The notes: generated by a model from the sequence alone, not told the origin. A stretch of DNA of 5,861 nucleotides from Candidatus Levybacteria bacterium RIFCSPLOWO2_12_FULL_37_14 (GCA_001782645.1 MFPH01000053.1:1-5861); one strand, 5' to 3'; counted from the stretch's first letter, positions 1 through 4,634 are shown. Numbers and translations are program-made.

Positions 1-37
1 ATTCTGGGTTGCAATAATTAATTTATAGAATTTGTGC

Positions 38-72
38 TTGACAGGGTGAGCACATTTATGTACACTTATAAC
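38..72 (+). promoter_or_regulatory. Promoter of the toxin-antitoxin operon, probably leaderless
   Basis: A perfect -35 hexamer TTGACA lies at 38-43. A -10 of TACACT follows at 61-66 after 17 bp; TATAAC at 67-72 is a better hexamer but sits 23 bp away. With the first choice transcription would begin within a few bases of the ATG at 75. No SD-like sequence precedes that ATG, so the message is probably leaderless. The hexamers are read directly; the start site is inferred. Confidence 0.6.
47..64. promoter_or_regulatory. Putative YefM-type operator (TGTACA plus half-matching TGAGCA)
   Basis: The palindrome TGTACA at 59-64 overlaps the -10 element. A degenerate copy, TGAGCA at 47-52, is centred exactly 12 bp upstream, in the promoter spacer. 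The yefM-yoeB operators are known for TGTACA cores spaced 12 bp apart, bound by the antitoxin and toxin complex. A separate arm pair, TATGT (57-61) and ACATA (71-75), runs into the start codon. The likely role is autorepression of the operon. Confidence 0.5.
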
Positions 73-74
73 AT

Positions 75-359
75 ATGACGCAAGTGATTCCAGTTACACA
101 AGCAAGGCGGGATCTTTTAAAACTCGTTGATCAAGTTAACGAGGATTATTCTCGAGTAGATTTAACAAAAAAAGGCAAAGTTAAGGCAACCCTTGTATCT
201 CCGGAATATCTTGATTCTCTGGAGGAAACAATTTATACTTTGGAACACTCTATGGATGATATTCGTAGGGCAGAAAAAGAAATTGCAAAAGGCAATTATG
301 TAACCTTAGAGGAGATAAAAAAGGATTTTAAAAAACGTCGTTTAAAAGATGCCCGCTAA
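75..359 (+). CDS. Type II antitoxin, Phd/YefM family
   Basis: This 94-residue protein is the likely antitoxin of a type II pair. It would bind and neutralise the toxin encoded next to it and repress the shared promoter. Residues 1-55 have the Phd/YefM DNA-binding pattern: a short strand, an ARRDL helix at 10-14, a GKVKATLVS strand near 34-42 and an EYLDSLEET helix at 44-52. Residues 55-94 are a charged, helical tail of the sort that wraps the toxin. The ATG at 75 lies directly behind the promoter with no SD. The final 11 bases overlap the toxin gene, as in a co-transcribed antitoxin-first pair. The family assignment is firm; the cellular role is inferred from the pairing. I assign no symbol because YefM, Phd and RelB-type naming cannot be settled from sequence alone. 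Confidence 0.88.
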   Translation: MTQVIPVTQARRDLLKLVDQVNEDYSRVDLTKKGKVKATLVSPEYLDSLEETIYTLEHSMDDIRRAEKEIAKGNYVTLEEIKKDFKKRRLKDAR

Positions 360-606
360 ATATTTATCTACCGATAAATCTGTACAGAAACAATTAAAAA
401 AGCTTCCGCTTCATATCAACGAGAAGGTTATTAAAGTGCTCAGCGTAATTCAGGAAAATCCTCTTTCTGGAGTAAGATTGCATGGCGACCTCAAAAATTA
501 TTATAAATTTAGAGTTGGCGACTACAGAATAATATATAAGTTTGATAAAACATTGAGCATAGTCGAGATTCTAAAAGTTGAACACAGGCAAGGAGTTTAT
601 AGATAA
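349..606 (+). CDS. Type II toxin, RelE/ParE superfamily (probable mRNA interferase)
   Basis: This 85-residue protein has the length and order of a RelE/ParE toxin. It starts with a helical hairpin (about 10-37, with a KKLP turn at 17-20), then GVRLHGDLKNYYKFRVGDYR at 41-60, the strand IIYKF at 61-65, and the C-terminal EHRQGVYR at 78-85. The GDYR arginine (R60) and the terminal H-R and Y-R residues match positions usually conserved in RelE-type toxins that cut mRNA on the ribosome. ParE members instead poison gyrase, so the target is not proven. The ATG at 349 overlaps the antitoxin end by 11 bases and has no good SD, which suggests translational coupling. The gene appears intact and full length, so the module is probably functional. 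Confidence 0.87.
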   Translation: MPAKYLSTDKSVQKQLKKLPLHINEKVIKVLSVIQENPLSGVRLHGDLKNYYKFRVGDYRIIYKFDKTLSIVEILKVEHRQGVYR

Positions 607-619
607 AAATTTTTAATAA

Positions 620-650
620 GCCTGACTCCTGATTTTATCCAGGCACCTTT
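620..650 (+). terminator. Weak candidate terminator after the toxin gene
   Basis: GCCTG at 620-624 can pair with CAGGC at 640-644, or CCTG at 628-631 with CAGG at 640-643. A short CCTTTT tract follows. The stem is only 4-5 bp and the T tract is poor, so this is a guess based mostly on position 14 bp after the toxin stop. The rest of 651-739 shows nothing I can name. Confidence 0.22.
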
Positions 651-739
651 TAATAGTCCCAATGCTTGTTGTATAGATTAGTAGCATTTGTTTTTCCGTG
701 GAGTTGAATATGCTATAGAATAAAGGTGCTGGATTTATG

Positions 740-768
740 TTGATTCTGGGCGGTAAAATTGATACAAT
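740..768 (+). promoter_or_regulatory. Extended -10 promoter for the mini-protein and LytR_C gene unit
   Basis: TTGATT at 740-745 and TACAAT at 763-768 are separated by exactly 17 bp. TG at 760-761 one base before the -10 gives the extended form TGnTACAAT. This is one of the better promoters in the window. Transcription would start near 775, leaving a leader of about 50 nt that contains a small TTCG/CGAA hairpin at 794-807 just ahead of the SD. Confidence 0.55.
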
Positions 769-805
769 TATTCTGTGCCCGCTTTTGTTAAAACTTCGGC
801 GGGCG

Positions 806-815
806 AAAGGGGTGA
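806..815 (+). promoter_or_regulatory. Strong ribosome binding site of the mini-protein
   Basis: AAAGGGGTGA differs by one base from the ideal AAGGAGGTGA and lies 9 nt before the ATG at 825. Most other genes here lack an SD, so this site both fixes the start and supports a gene that is easily missed for its size. Confidence 0.65.
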
Positions 816-824
816 ATTATATTT

Positions 825-968
825 ATGGGTGGTGGTTTTGGAGGGTTTTATAAAGGAGAAAAAAAGAAAAAGAAAAAAGATTCGAAAAACATCTCTTCTT
901 CGTTTGTAGGCATGAGTGCTCCTACTTTTACTATGCCTAGATTAATTGAAAAGAAGAAACCCGTCTGA
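825..968 (+). CDS. Small Gly/Lys-rich protein, 47 residues
   Basis: The product starts MGGGFGGFYKGE, continues with a run of six lysines (residues 13-18) and a DSKNISSS linker, and ends with SAPTFTMPRLIEKKKPV. It stops at TGA (966-968). A strong SD and an extended -10 promoter precede it. The composition is unlike a chance ORF: a glycine-rich aromatic head, a lysine block, and a proline-containing hydrophobic tail that ends basic. I recall comparable tiny Gly/Lys proteins with a TMP-type tail in Microgenomates genomes, but cannot confirm homology here. No enzymatic motif is present. The high charge suggests binding of nucleic acid or an anionic surface, which is speculation. It is followed after 83 nt by the LytR_C gene and probably shares its transcript. 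Confidence 0.7.
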   Translation: MGGGFGGFYKGEKKKKKKDSKNISSSFVGMSAPTFTMPRLIEKKKPV

Positions 969-1037
969 TTTCAGCATTCGCCTTATGCTCTATTCGTAGC
1001 GCGGCTCATGCTTCAATTCAAGGCGGGCAAGGAAAGC

Positions 1038-1051
1038 AGGATTTTTATCCT
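1038..1051 (+). promoter_or_regulatory. Perfect hairpin covering the SD directly before a start codon
   Basis: AGGAT (1038-1042), a TTTT loop and ATCCT (1047-1051) form a perfect 5-bp stem that ends at the base before the ATG at 1052. The only nearby SD-like bases, AGGA, are in the left arm. The hairpin would hide them when folded and bring the upstream GGAAAG (1031-1036) closer when formed. Read directly; a regulatory effect is inferred. Confidence 0.4.
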
Positions 1052-1849
1052 ATGAAGCAAAAAAAGTCTGCCCAAAGCAATACGAAAATTGCGATTGTCT
1101 TTTTTGCATTCTTAGCTTTTATCGTTGGAATTTCTATAATTTTTAAGTTGATTACTGTCGTAAGAGCGGGACAATTCGATAGCTCCAAAAGATTTACTTT
1201 AACAATAACTAACGGAAAAAATATCGAGGCAATATCCTTATCACCTGATTCGAAAGAAATTTCGGTTTTTAAATTAAATGACAGTGTTAAGTTTGCGGAA
1301 GTCGGACGATTTCTGGAGATTCCCATAGACGGCTTTATCGTCCAAAATTCCCTGGATTTAAATCAGAAAGTAGATTCGTTATTTGTCAAGACAATTCTTA
1401 ATTACAATAAGCTCAAAACCAATCTCACGATTATAGATCTATTAAAATTGACAATGCTCGCAAGAACCATTCCGGAAAGCTCTGTTAACGTGAAAATGGT
1501 GGGGGACGTAAACGGATTGGAACTAGATAAGGTTGTAGGCCGATTGGCAAGCGATACATCTATAGAAAAAGATCATCAAACAATACGGATTATCAACGGA
1601 ACGGAGGTAATTGGGCTTGGGAATAGGCTGGCCAGATTAATAACTAATATGGGCGGAGATGTTATAATTGTTGCGACATCGGATAGCTTGATAAAAAAGT
1701 CCTCAATATTATATATTGATAAAAAAACTTATACAGTAGAAAGATTACAAAAGGTGCTTGGATACGAAGTTGCGAAAGAAGAGAATAATGCGATATCGGA
1801 CATAACTATAGTGATAGGGGAGGATAAACTTAATTCTCTCCCTTTTTAA
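1052..1849 (+). CDS. Membrane-anchored protein with C-terminal LytR_C domain
   Basis: This 265-residue protein has a short basic N-terminus, one membrane segment at about 12-37 (rich in I, V, F, A), and an outward-facing remainder. Residues 178-258 match the LytR_C pattern: RIINGTEVIGLGNRLARLI with the NGT and GLGNRLA elements, then YIDKKTYTVERLQKVLGYEV, then SDITIVIGED. LytR_C commonly follows the LytR-CpsA-Psr catalytic domain, whose members attach glycopolymers to the cell wall. Here the middle (45-150) is far shorter than that domain and lacks its arginine-rich active-site pattern. Segments such as IPIDGFIV (90-97) and NLTIIDLLKL (124-133) faintly recall parts of it. The protein is therefore either a LytR_C-only envelope protein or a catalytically dead relative. 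The ATG at 1052 is chosen because the membrane segment follows at once. Its end overlaps a candidate terminator. Confidence 0.78.
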   Translation: MKQKKSAQSNTKIAIVFFAFLAFIVGISIIFKLITVVRAGQFDSSKRFTLTITNGKNIEAISLSPDSKEISVFKLNDSVKFAEVGRFLEIPIDGFIVQNSLDLNQKVDSLFVKTILNYNKLKTNLTIIDLLKLTMLARTIPESSVNVKMVGDVNGLELDKVVGRLASDTSIEKDHQTIRIINGTEVIGLGNRLARLITNMGGDVIIVATSDSLIKKSSILYIDKKTYTVERLQKVLGYEVAKEENNAISDITIVIGEDKLNSLPF

Positions 1850-1856
1850 TTTTTAA
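1816..1856 (+). terminator. Candidate intrinsic terminator overlapping the end of the LytR_C gene
   Basis: GGGAG at 1818-1822 pairs with CTCCC at 1838-1842. Extra A-T and G-T pairs extend the stem on both sides. TTTTTAATTTTT follows immediately, and the stop codon TAA (1847-1849) lies inside this T tract. The loop of about 13 nt is rather long. It would end or attenuate transcription before the small gene at 1860. Confidence 0.45.
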
Positions 1857-1859
1857 TAT

Positions 1860-2054
1860 ATGAATATTTGGTTGGTAATTATTGTAATAGCGATTATATC
1901 CATAGCTTTTTCCATAATTGCTCTTGCCGATCTGGAAAATAAATCCCACATTTACAAGACTCAAAAAAAACTATTCAAGGGGAGAGTTATATTTCAGGAT
2001 TCTTCTTCCGGGAAAGAAACGCGATCATCATCTTCTTCTCCGAGGTCTTTATAG
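1860..2054 (+). CDS. Small single-pass membrane protein, 64 residues
   Basis: Residues 2-24 are an uninterrupted hydrophobic stretch (NIWLVIIVIAIISIAFSIIALAD). A basic region with KTQKKLFKGRVIF at 34-46 follows, and then a Ser-rich tail ending SSSSSPRSL. The pattern suggests an N-terminal anchor with a short charged tail in the cytoplasm. It begins 10 bp after the LytR_C stop and has no SD, so translation may depend on reinitiation. Its last 61 bp overlap, on the opposite strand, the end of the TPR gene. I do not recognise a named family, although short proteins with a KGRVIF motif near the envelope genes are familiar to me from this lineage. It is a real gene more likely than not, given the clean membrane segment and the tight spacing. 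Confidence 0.55.
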   Translation: MNIWLVIIVIAIISIAFSIIALADLENKSHIYKTQKKLFKGRVIFQDSSSGKETRSSSSSPRSL

Positions 2055-2713
2055 TTTTTTATTTTTGTTCTTGTTTTTGATAAACCCAAATCTTGATCGG
2101 CAGTCTGCGGGAAAGAAGGCTGATTCTTGTATTTGGATACTCTTTTAGTTTCTTTTACGAAGACACAAACATTATGTTCGGTTGCAGATTTTATACAGGC
2201 CGTATACGTGTTCCCGCCTTTTATTAGTTTGGTTAGTCTTTTTCCTACATCATCAGGCAATACTCCCAAATATTGTTCATTTTGGTCTTGAACAAATATT
2301 TTCGATCTCTTGATGATGATTACAACGGGTTGGCCTGTTGTTAAGAGGGAAATAATTTTTGGCTGGGCTGTGTTCACGAGGGAAATAATTTTTGTTTTTC
2401 CCGTTTCCTCAAGAAAAGTGTTGCTAACGCCCCTAACAGAAGATAAGCTTTTTGCGATTTGTCTAGGTCCCAGTTCTGTCAGTTTTCTTATGTTCCTTAT
2501 TGCAATTTGATTTAGAATATCTATTTTCAATACTTTCCTATATGTAGATTTAGCATCTTGTATTCTTCCTAAAATTGTAAATGCGTATGCTAAGCGATTA
2601 AGAGCGTCGATATCCTTAGGGTTTTCATTTATGAGGGCTCTGTTTAAAGAAGCCGCATTTTTCCAGTCGCCTAAGAGCATTGCCTGAATAGCCTTGTCTT
2701 TTTGTAGTGTCAT
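1994..2713 (-). CDS. TPR protein with a C-terminal HIRAN-like beta domain
   Basis: Residues 4-67 of this 239-residue protein form two tetratricopeptide repeats: AMLLGDWKNAASLNRALI, then ALNRLAYAFTILGRIQDAKS with the typical L-A-Y-G-A spacing. A third, partial helix lies at 68-80. Such repeats hold partner proteins. Residues 105-172 are strand-rich with EQYLGVLPDDVGKRLTKLI (146-164), a layout reminiscent of HIRAN domains, whose core is an LG-x-LP segment followed by a helix; this is suggestive only. A low-complexity polar linker leads to an acidic tail (EEDDD at 216-220). No signal peptide is visible, so it is probably cytoplasmic. A very good minus-strand promoter lies 32-60 bp upstream of the ATG and no SD is visible. 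The gene runs convergent to the small membrane protein gene and divergent from yebC. Confidence 0.72.
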   Translation of the reverse strand: MTLQKDKAIQAMLLGDWKNAASLNRALINENPKDIDALNRLAYAFTILGRIQDAKSTYRKVLKIDILNQIAIRNIRKLTELGPRQIAKSLSSVRGVSNTFLEETGKTKIISLVNTAQPKIISLLTTGQPVVIIIKRSKIFVQDQNEQYLGVLPDDVGKRLTKLIKGGNTYTACIKSATEHNVCVFVKETKRVSKYKNQPSFPQTADQDLGLSKTRTKIKNYKDLGEEDDDRVSFPEEES

Positions 2714-2744
2714 TTGCGGAAATTATTACGGATTGTTGTGAAAG

Positions 2745-2773
2745 ATGATACAAGGTTTTGTTGCAAAAGTCAA
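2745..2773 (-). promoter_or_regulatory. Promoter of the TPR gene (minus strand)
   Basis: Read on the minus strand, TTGACT (2768-2773) is followed after exactly 17 bp by TATCAT (2745-2750). Each hexamer differs from consensus at one base. Transcription would start near 2738, giving a leader of about 25 nt before the ATG at 2713. Its -35 lies within the spacer of the plus-strand yebC promoter. Confidence 0.65.
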
Positions 2774-2790
2774 TGGATAAACAGTATAAT
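2761..2790 (+). promoter_or_regulatory. Promoter of yebC (plus strand)
   Basis: A perfect TATAAT lies at 2785-2790, with a weaker -35 of TTGCAA at 2761-2766 (18-bp spacing). Transcription would begin near 2797, at the start of the heptamer hairpin, so the hairpin would make up almost the entire leader of about 77 nt. This promoter is interleaved with the opposing TPR promoter. Confidence 0.55.
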
Positions 2791-2791
2791 A

Positions 2792-2873
2792 AGCAGATAG
2801 TAAATGGTGAATAGTTCATAGTTCATTGTAAAACGATCTACTATCTACTATCAACCATCAACTATCAACTGCT
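2792..2873. repeat. Inverted pair of heptamer arrays forming the yebC leader
   Basis: The left array has five-base cores at 2797, 2804, 2811, 2818 and 2825, reading ATAGT, ATGGT, ATAGT, ATAGT, ATTGT: strict 7-bp steps. The right array has ACGAT, ACTAT, ACTAT, ACCAT, ACTAT at 2833, 2840, 2847, 2854 and 2861, which is the same order on the other strand. Every core therefore pairs with its partner, with mismatched pairs of bases between cores and an AAA loop at 2830-2832. AGCAG (2792-2796) and CTGCT (2869-2873) close the base. The ATG of yebC follows with no gap and no SD. All positions are read directly. Confidence 0.85.
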
Positions 2874-3596
2874 ATGTCTGGACATTCAAAGTGGGCTACA
2901 ATAAAAAGAGCAAAAGGCGCAGCTGATCTCAAAAGAGGACTGACTTTTACCAAGATTTCCAATGCAATTACAGTTGCGGTTAAAGCCAGTGGGGGAATAG
3001 CAGATCCCAATAGTAATTTTAAACTTCGTCTCGCCGTAGATGCAGCCAGAGCAGCAAATATGCCCAAAGAAAACATTGAGCGGGCAATTCAAAAGGCAAT
3101 TGGGGAAGATACAGGAGAAGTTTCGGAGGTAATTTATGAAGGCTTTGCTCCGGAAGGAGTTAGTGTAATTATAGAGGCTGCTACTGACAATACAATGAGA
3201 ACCACAAGCGAGATAAAAAGCATATTTAATAAAGATGGTGGAAATTTTGGCCAACCCGGATCTGTTGCATATCAATTTGAACAAAAAGGCAGAATAATTA
3301 TAAATAAAAACGGAAAAACTATAGATGAATTGTTCGAAATTGCGCTTCAGAGCGGGGCAGAGGATATAGAAGATATTCAGGATAAGGCGATTATTCAGAC
3401 ATCTTACGCCGATTTATCTTCCGTTCGGGAGCGCCTTATGGAAAAAGGTATGGTGTTGGAGGCAATTGAGACTATTCGAAAGCCTCTAATTCCAATAGTC
3501 ATTTCGGATCCGGCAAGGCTGGAAAGAGTTGTCAATTTTTTGGATAAAATAGGGGCTTTAGATGATGTTCAAAAAGTTTACTCAAATTTGGCTTAG
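2874..3596 (+). CDS. yebC: YebC/PmpR/TACO1 family protein
   Basis: At 240 residues this is a full-length YebC family member, a cytoplasmic protein first described as a transcriptional regulator. Related proteins are now implicated in translation: TACO1 in mitochondria, and bacterial members that ease ribosome stalling at proline runs. Which role applies here cannot be read from sequence. Diagnostic blocks are all present: GHSKWATIKRAKGAADLKRG at 3-22, ANMPKENIERAIQKA at 61-75, YEGFAPEGV at 88-96, ATDNTMRTTSEIK at 103-115, and GGNFGQPGSVAYQFEQKG at 122-139. The domain II/III region runs to the C-terminus without a break. The start at 2874 is set by the canonical MSGHSKW opening. There is no SD; the long heptamer hairpin sits directly upstream. 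Its end overlaps the next gene by 35 bp. Confidence 0.95.
   Translation: MSGHSKWATIKRAKGAADLKRGLTFTKISNAITVAVKASGGIADPNSNFKLRLAVDAARAANMPKENIERAIQKAIGEDTGEVSEVIYEGFAPEGVSVIIEAATDNTMRTTSEIKSIFNKDGGNFGQPGSVAYQFEQKGRIIINKNGKTIDELFEIALQSGAEDIEDIQDKAIIQTSYADLSSVRERLMEKGMVLEAIETIRKPLIPIVISDPARLERVVNFLDKIGALDDVQKVYSNLA
3551..3555 (+). promoter_or_regulatory. SD within yebC that sets the start of the membrane protein gene
   Basis: AGGGG at 3551-3555 lies 6 nt before the ATG at 3562 and 9 nt before a second ATG at 3565. Either start is possible; they differ by one Met. The site supports initiation inside yebC rather than after its stop. Confidence 0.45.
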
Positions 3597-4395
3597 AAGA
3601 TTTTCAAAAAAGATTAATTTTCTTTTTAATATCCCGAAAAGACAGAAGTTTATAGTTACGGTAGTTATTTTGTCTTTAATTCTTTTTTTCTCGGAACAAC
3701 TATTTGGTCGTGGGGGAATATATATAGCTCTTTTGTTATCTTTTCTTACAGATCTTTTTGTCTTTTGGGCTATAAGGAAAGATCTTGAGGATAATTTTTC
3801 GCCTCAGGTTTTTATTTTACCGTTATTTTATACCTTGGCGTGTGCCTTATTTTATTTTTTGGTTCCGGCCAGATTCATGACCCGTATAGGAATGACGTCG
3901 CTGTATGCTCTTGGACTTTATTCACTTCTCCTTTCTGAAAATATTTTCATTGTTTCCTCGATTAGGACCATTGCTCTTCTGTCATCTGCCCGTACCGTTT
4001 CATTCATTGTAACCTTACTCTCTTATTTTTTTATGGCAAATGTTGTTTTCGCTTTGCATCTGAATATTTTTGTAACATTATTTTTTGTTTTTACTTTTTC
4101 TTTCGCCCTAGTTTTGCACTCCATATGGACTCACACTTTGGAAAAAGATTTTCGCTTGAATATTGAATGGGTCTTGCTGATTGTGGTCTGTATTGTTGAA
4201 ATTGCACTTATATTATGGTTTTGGTCAACAACGCCAACGATAATAGGATTGTTTCTAACAGGCCTTTTTTACATTTTGGTAGGTATTTCTCAAATATGGC
4301 TAGACAAAAGACTTTTTAAGGGTGTTATGTGGGAATATATTTGGGTTGCAGTAATTGTTTTTCTGGTTTTTATAACATTTAGCGCCAGATCGTAG
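3562..4395 (+). CDS. Polytopic membrane protein of unknown function
   Basis: This 277-residue protein begins with a basic amphipathic segment (residues 1-29, many K and R) followed by about eight or nine hydrophobic helices, at roughly 30-45, 51-70, 82-101, 109-127, 143-163, 166-188, 201-221, 226-246 and 256-274. Short loops hold few charges; notable ones are RKDLEDN (72-78) and HTLEKDFRLN (191-200). I see no transport, glycosyltransferase or peptidase motif, so no function is assigned. A DUF-type family restricted to this lineage is the likeliest home. The gene is intact, overlaps yebC by 35 bp and is probably translated from the same message. After its stop the genome becomes noncoding for about 950 bp. 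Confidence 0.75.
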   Translation: MMFKKFTQIWLRRFSKKINFLFNIPKRQKFIVTVVILSLILFFSEQLFGRGGIYIALLLSFLTDLFVFWAIRKDLEDNFSPQVFILPLFYTLACALFYFLVPARFMTRIGMTSLYALGLYSLLLSENIFIVSSIRTIALLSSARTVSFIVTLLSYFFMANVVFALHLNIFVTLFFVFTFSFALVLHSIWTHTLEKDFRLNIEWVLLIVVCIVEIALILWFWSTTPTIIGLFLTGLFYILVGISQIWLDKRLFKGVMWEYIWVAVIVFLVFITFSARS

Positions 4396-4429
4396 AAAAT
4401 AAATTCGGCAGAAAGTGGGGAAGAGGGAA

Positions 4430-4461
4430 GTCCTTCGACTCGCTTCACTCACTCAGGATGA
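4430..4461. repeat. Intergenic repeat of the CTTCGACTCGCTTC / ACTCAGGATG type
   Basis: The segment starts GTCCTTCGACTCGCTTC and ends CACTCACTCAGGATGA. TCCT and AGGA at its ends form a short closing stem. Strings of this kind (on the other strand, CATCCTGAG then GCGAAG repeats) recur between genes in many uncultivated bacterial genomes, as I remember them. Copy number in this genome cannot be judged from one window. Confidence 0.45.
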
Positions 4462-4479
4462 TATAGTTTGATATACGAG

Positions 4480-4495
4480 CCTATAATATTATAGG
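4480..4495. repeat. Perfect 16-bp palindrome
   Basis: CCTATAATATTATAGG is fully self-complementary. It could be a dimeric protein's binding site or a cruciform. It contains TATAAT at 4482-4487 on one strand and its mirror on the other, so it may also act as a two-way -10 element, though no -35 is evident at 16-18 bp. Confidence 0.5.
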
Positions 4496-4506
4496 ACTTA
4501 ATTTTG

Positions 4507-4523
4507 ATTCTGCTTTGCAGAAT
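4507..4523. repeat. Perfect 7-bp hairpin next to the DnaA box
   Basis: ATTCTGC (4507-4513) and GCAGAAT (4517-4523) are exact complements around a TTT loop. The right arm ends on the first base of the DnaA box. The stem is too AT-balanced and lacks a T tract, so it is not a terminator. Confidence 0.6.
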
Positions 4524-4531
4524 GTGGATAA
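4523..4531 (-). promoter_or_regulatory. Consensus DnaA box (TTATCCACA)
   Basis: TGTGGATAA on the plus strand is the exact complement of the strongest DnaA-box sequence, TTATCCACA. A near match (ATATTCACA on the minus strand, one base off the relaxed TTATNCACA form) lies at 4980-4988. Only one perfect box is present, so an origin is not established; single boxes also serve as titration or regulatory sites. Confidence 0.4.
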
Positions 4532-4560
4532 CTTTTCACGGAATTATGCGGGAATTTTCA

Positions 4561-4634
4561 CACCGTACAAAGCTTACTTCCTCTCGAGGTCTACGTCCTC
4601 GCATCGGAAGGGCGCTTATACGGTGCAGGCACCG
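4561..4634 (+). other. Long branched hairpin with a competing downstream arm
   Basis: Four stems nest in order: CACCGTA (4561-4567) with TACGGTG (4619-4625); AAGC (4570-4573) with GCTT (4614-4617); CTTCC (4577-4581) with GGAAG (4606-4610); CGAGG (4585-4589) with CCTCG (4597-4601) around a 7-nt loop. This gives 21 Watson-Crick pairs. CGGTGC (4621-4626) can instead pair with GCACCG (4629-4634), though with a 2-nt loop this works better as a DNA palindrome or between two strands. The orientation of any transcript is unknown. Confidence 0.6.

Noticed and set aside
1955..1990. T8 tract on the minus strand after the TPR stop as a terminator
   Set aside because: The only stem before it is AACT/AGTT, 4 bp and AT-rich, too weak to support a call.
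1918..2148. Plus-strand 76-residue frame over the convergent overlap
   Set aside because: It is the alternative frame of two better genes and has no initiation signal or sensible composition.
2310..2510. Plus-strand frame with two near-identical segments (TGWPVVKREIIFGWAV, TREIIFVFPV)
   Set aside because: It lies antisense within the TPR gene; the similarity only mirrors the ISLVNTAQPKIISLLTTGQP repeat of the real protein.
2886..3284. Minus-strand frame of 132 residues inside yebC
   Set aside because: It is a shadow of a strongly conserved gene; Cys/Tyr-rich composition comes from reading yebC backward.
4585..4601. 5-bp stem with 7-nt loop resembling a tRNA anticodon arm
   Set aside because: The loop has C rather than U at the position before the would-be anticodon, and no D arm, T arm or acceptor stem can be laid out around it.
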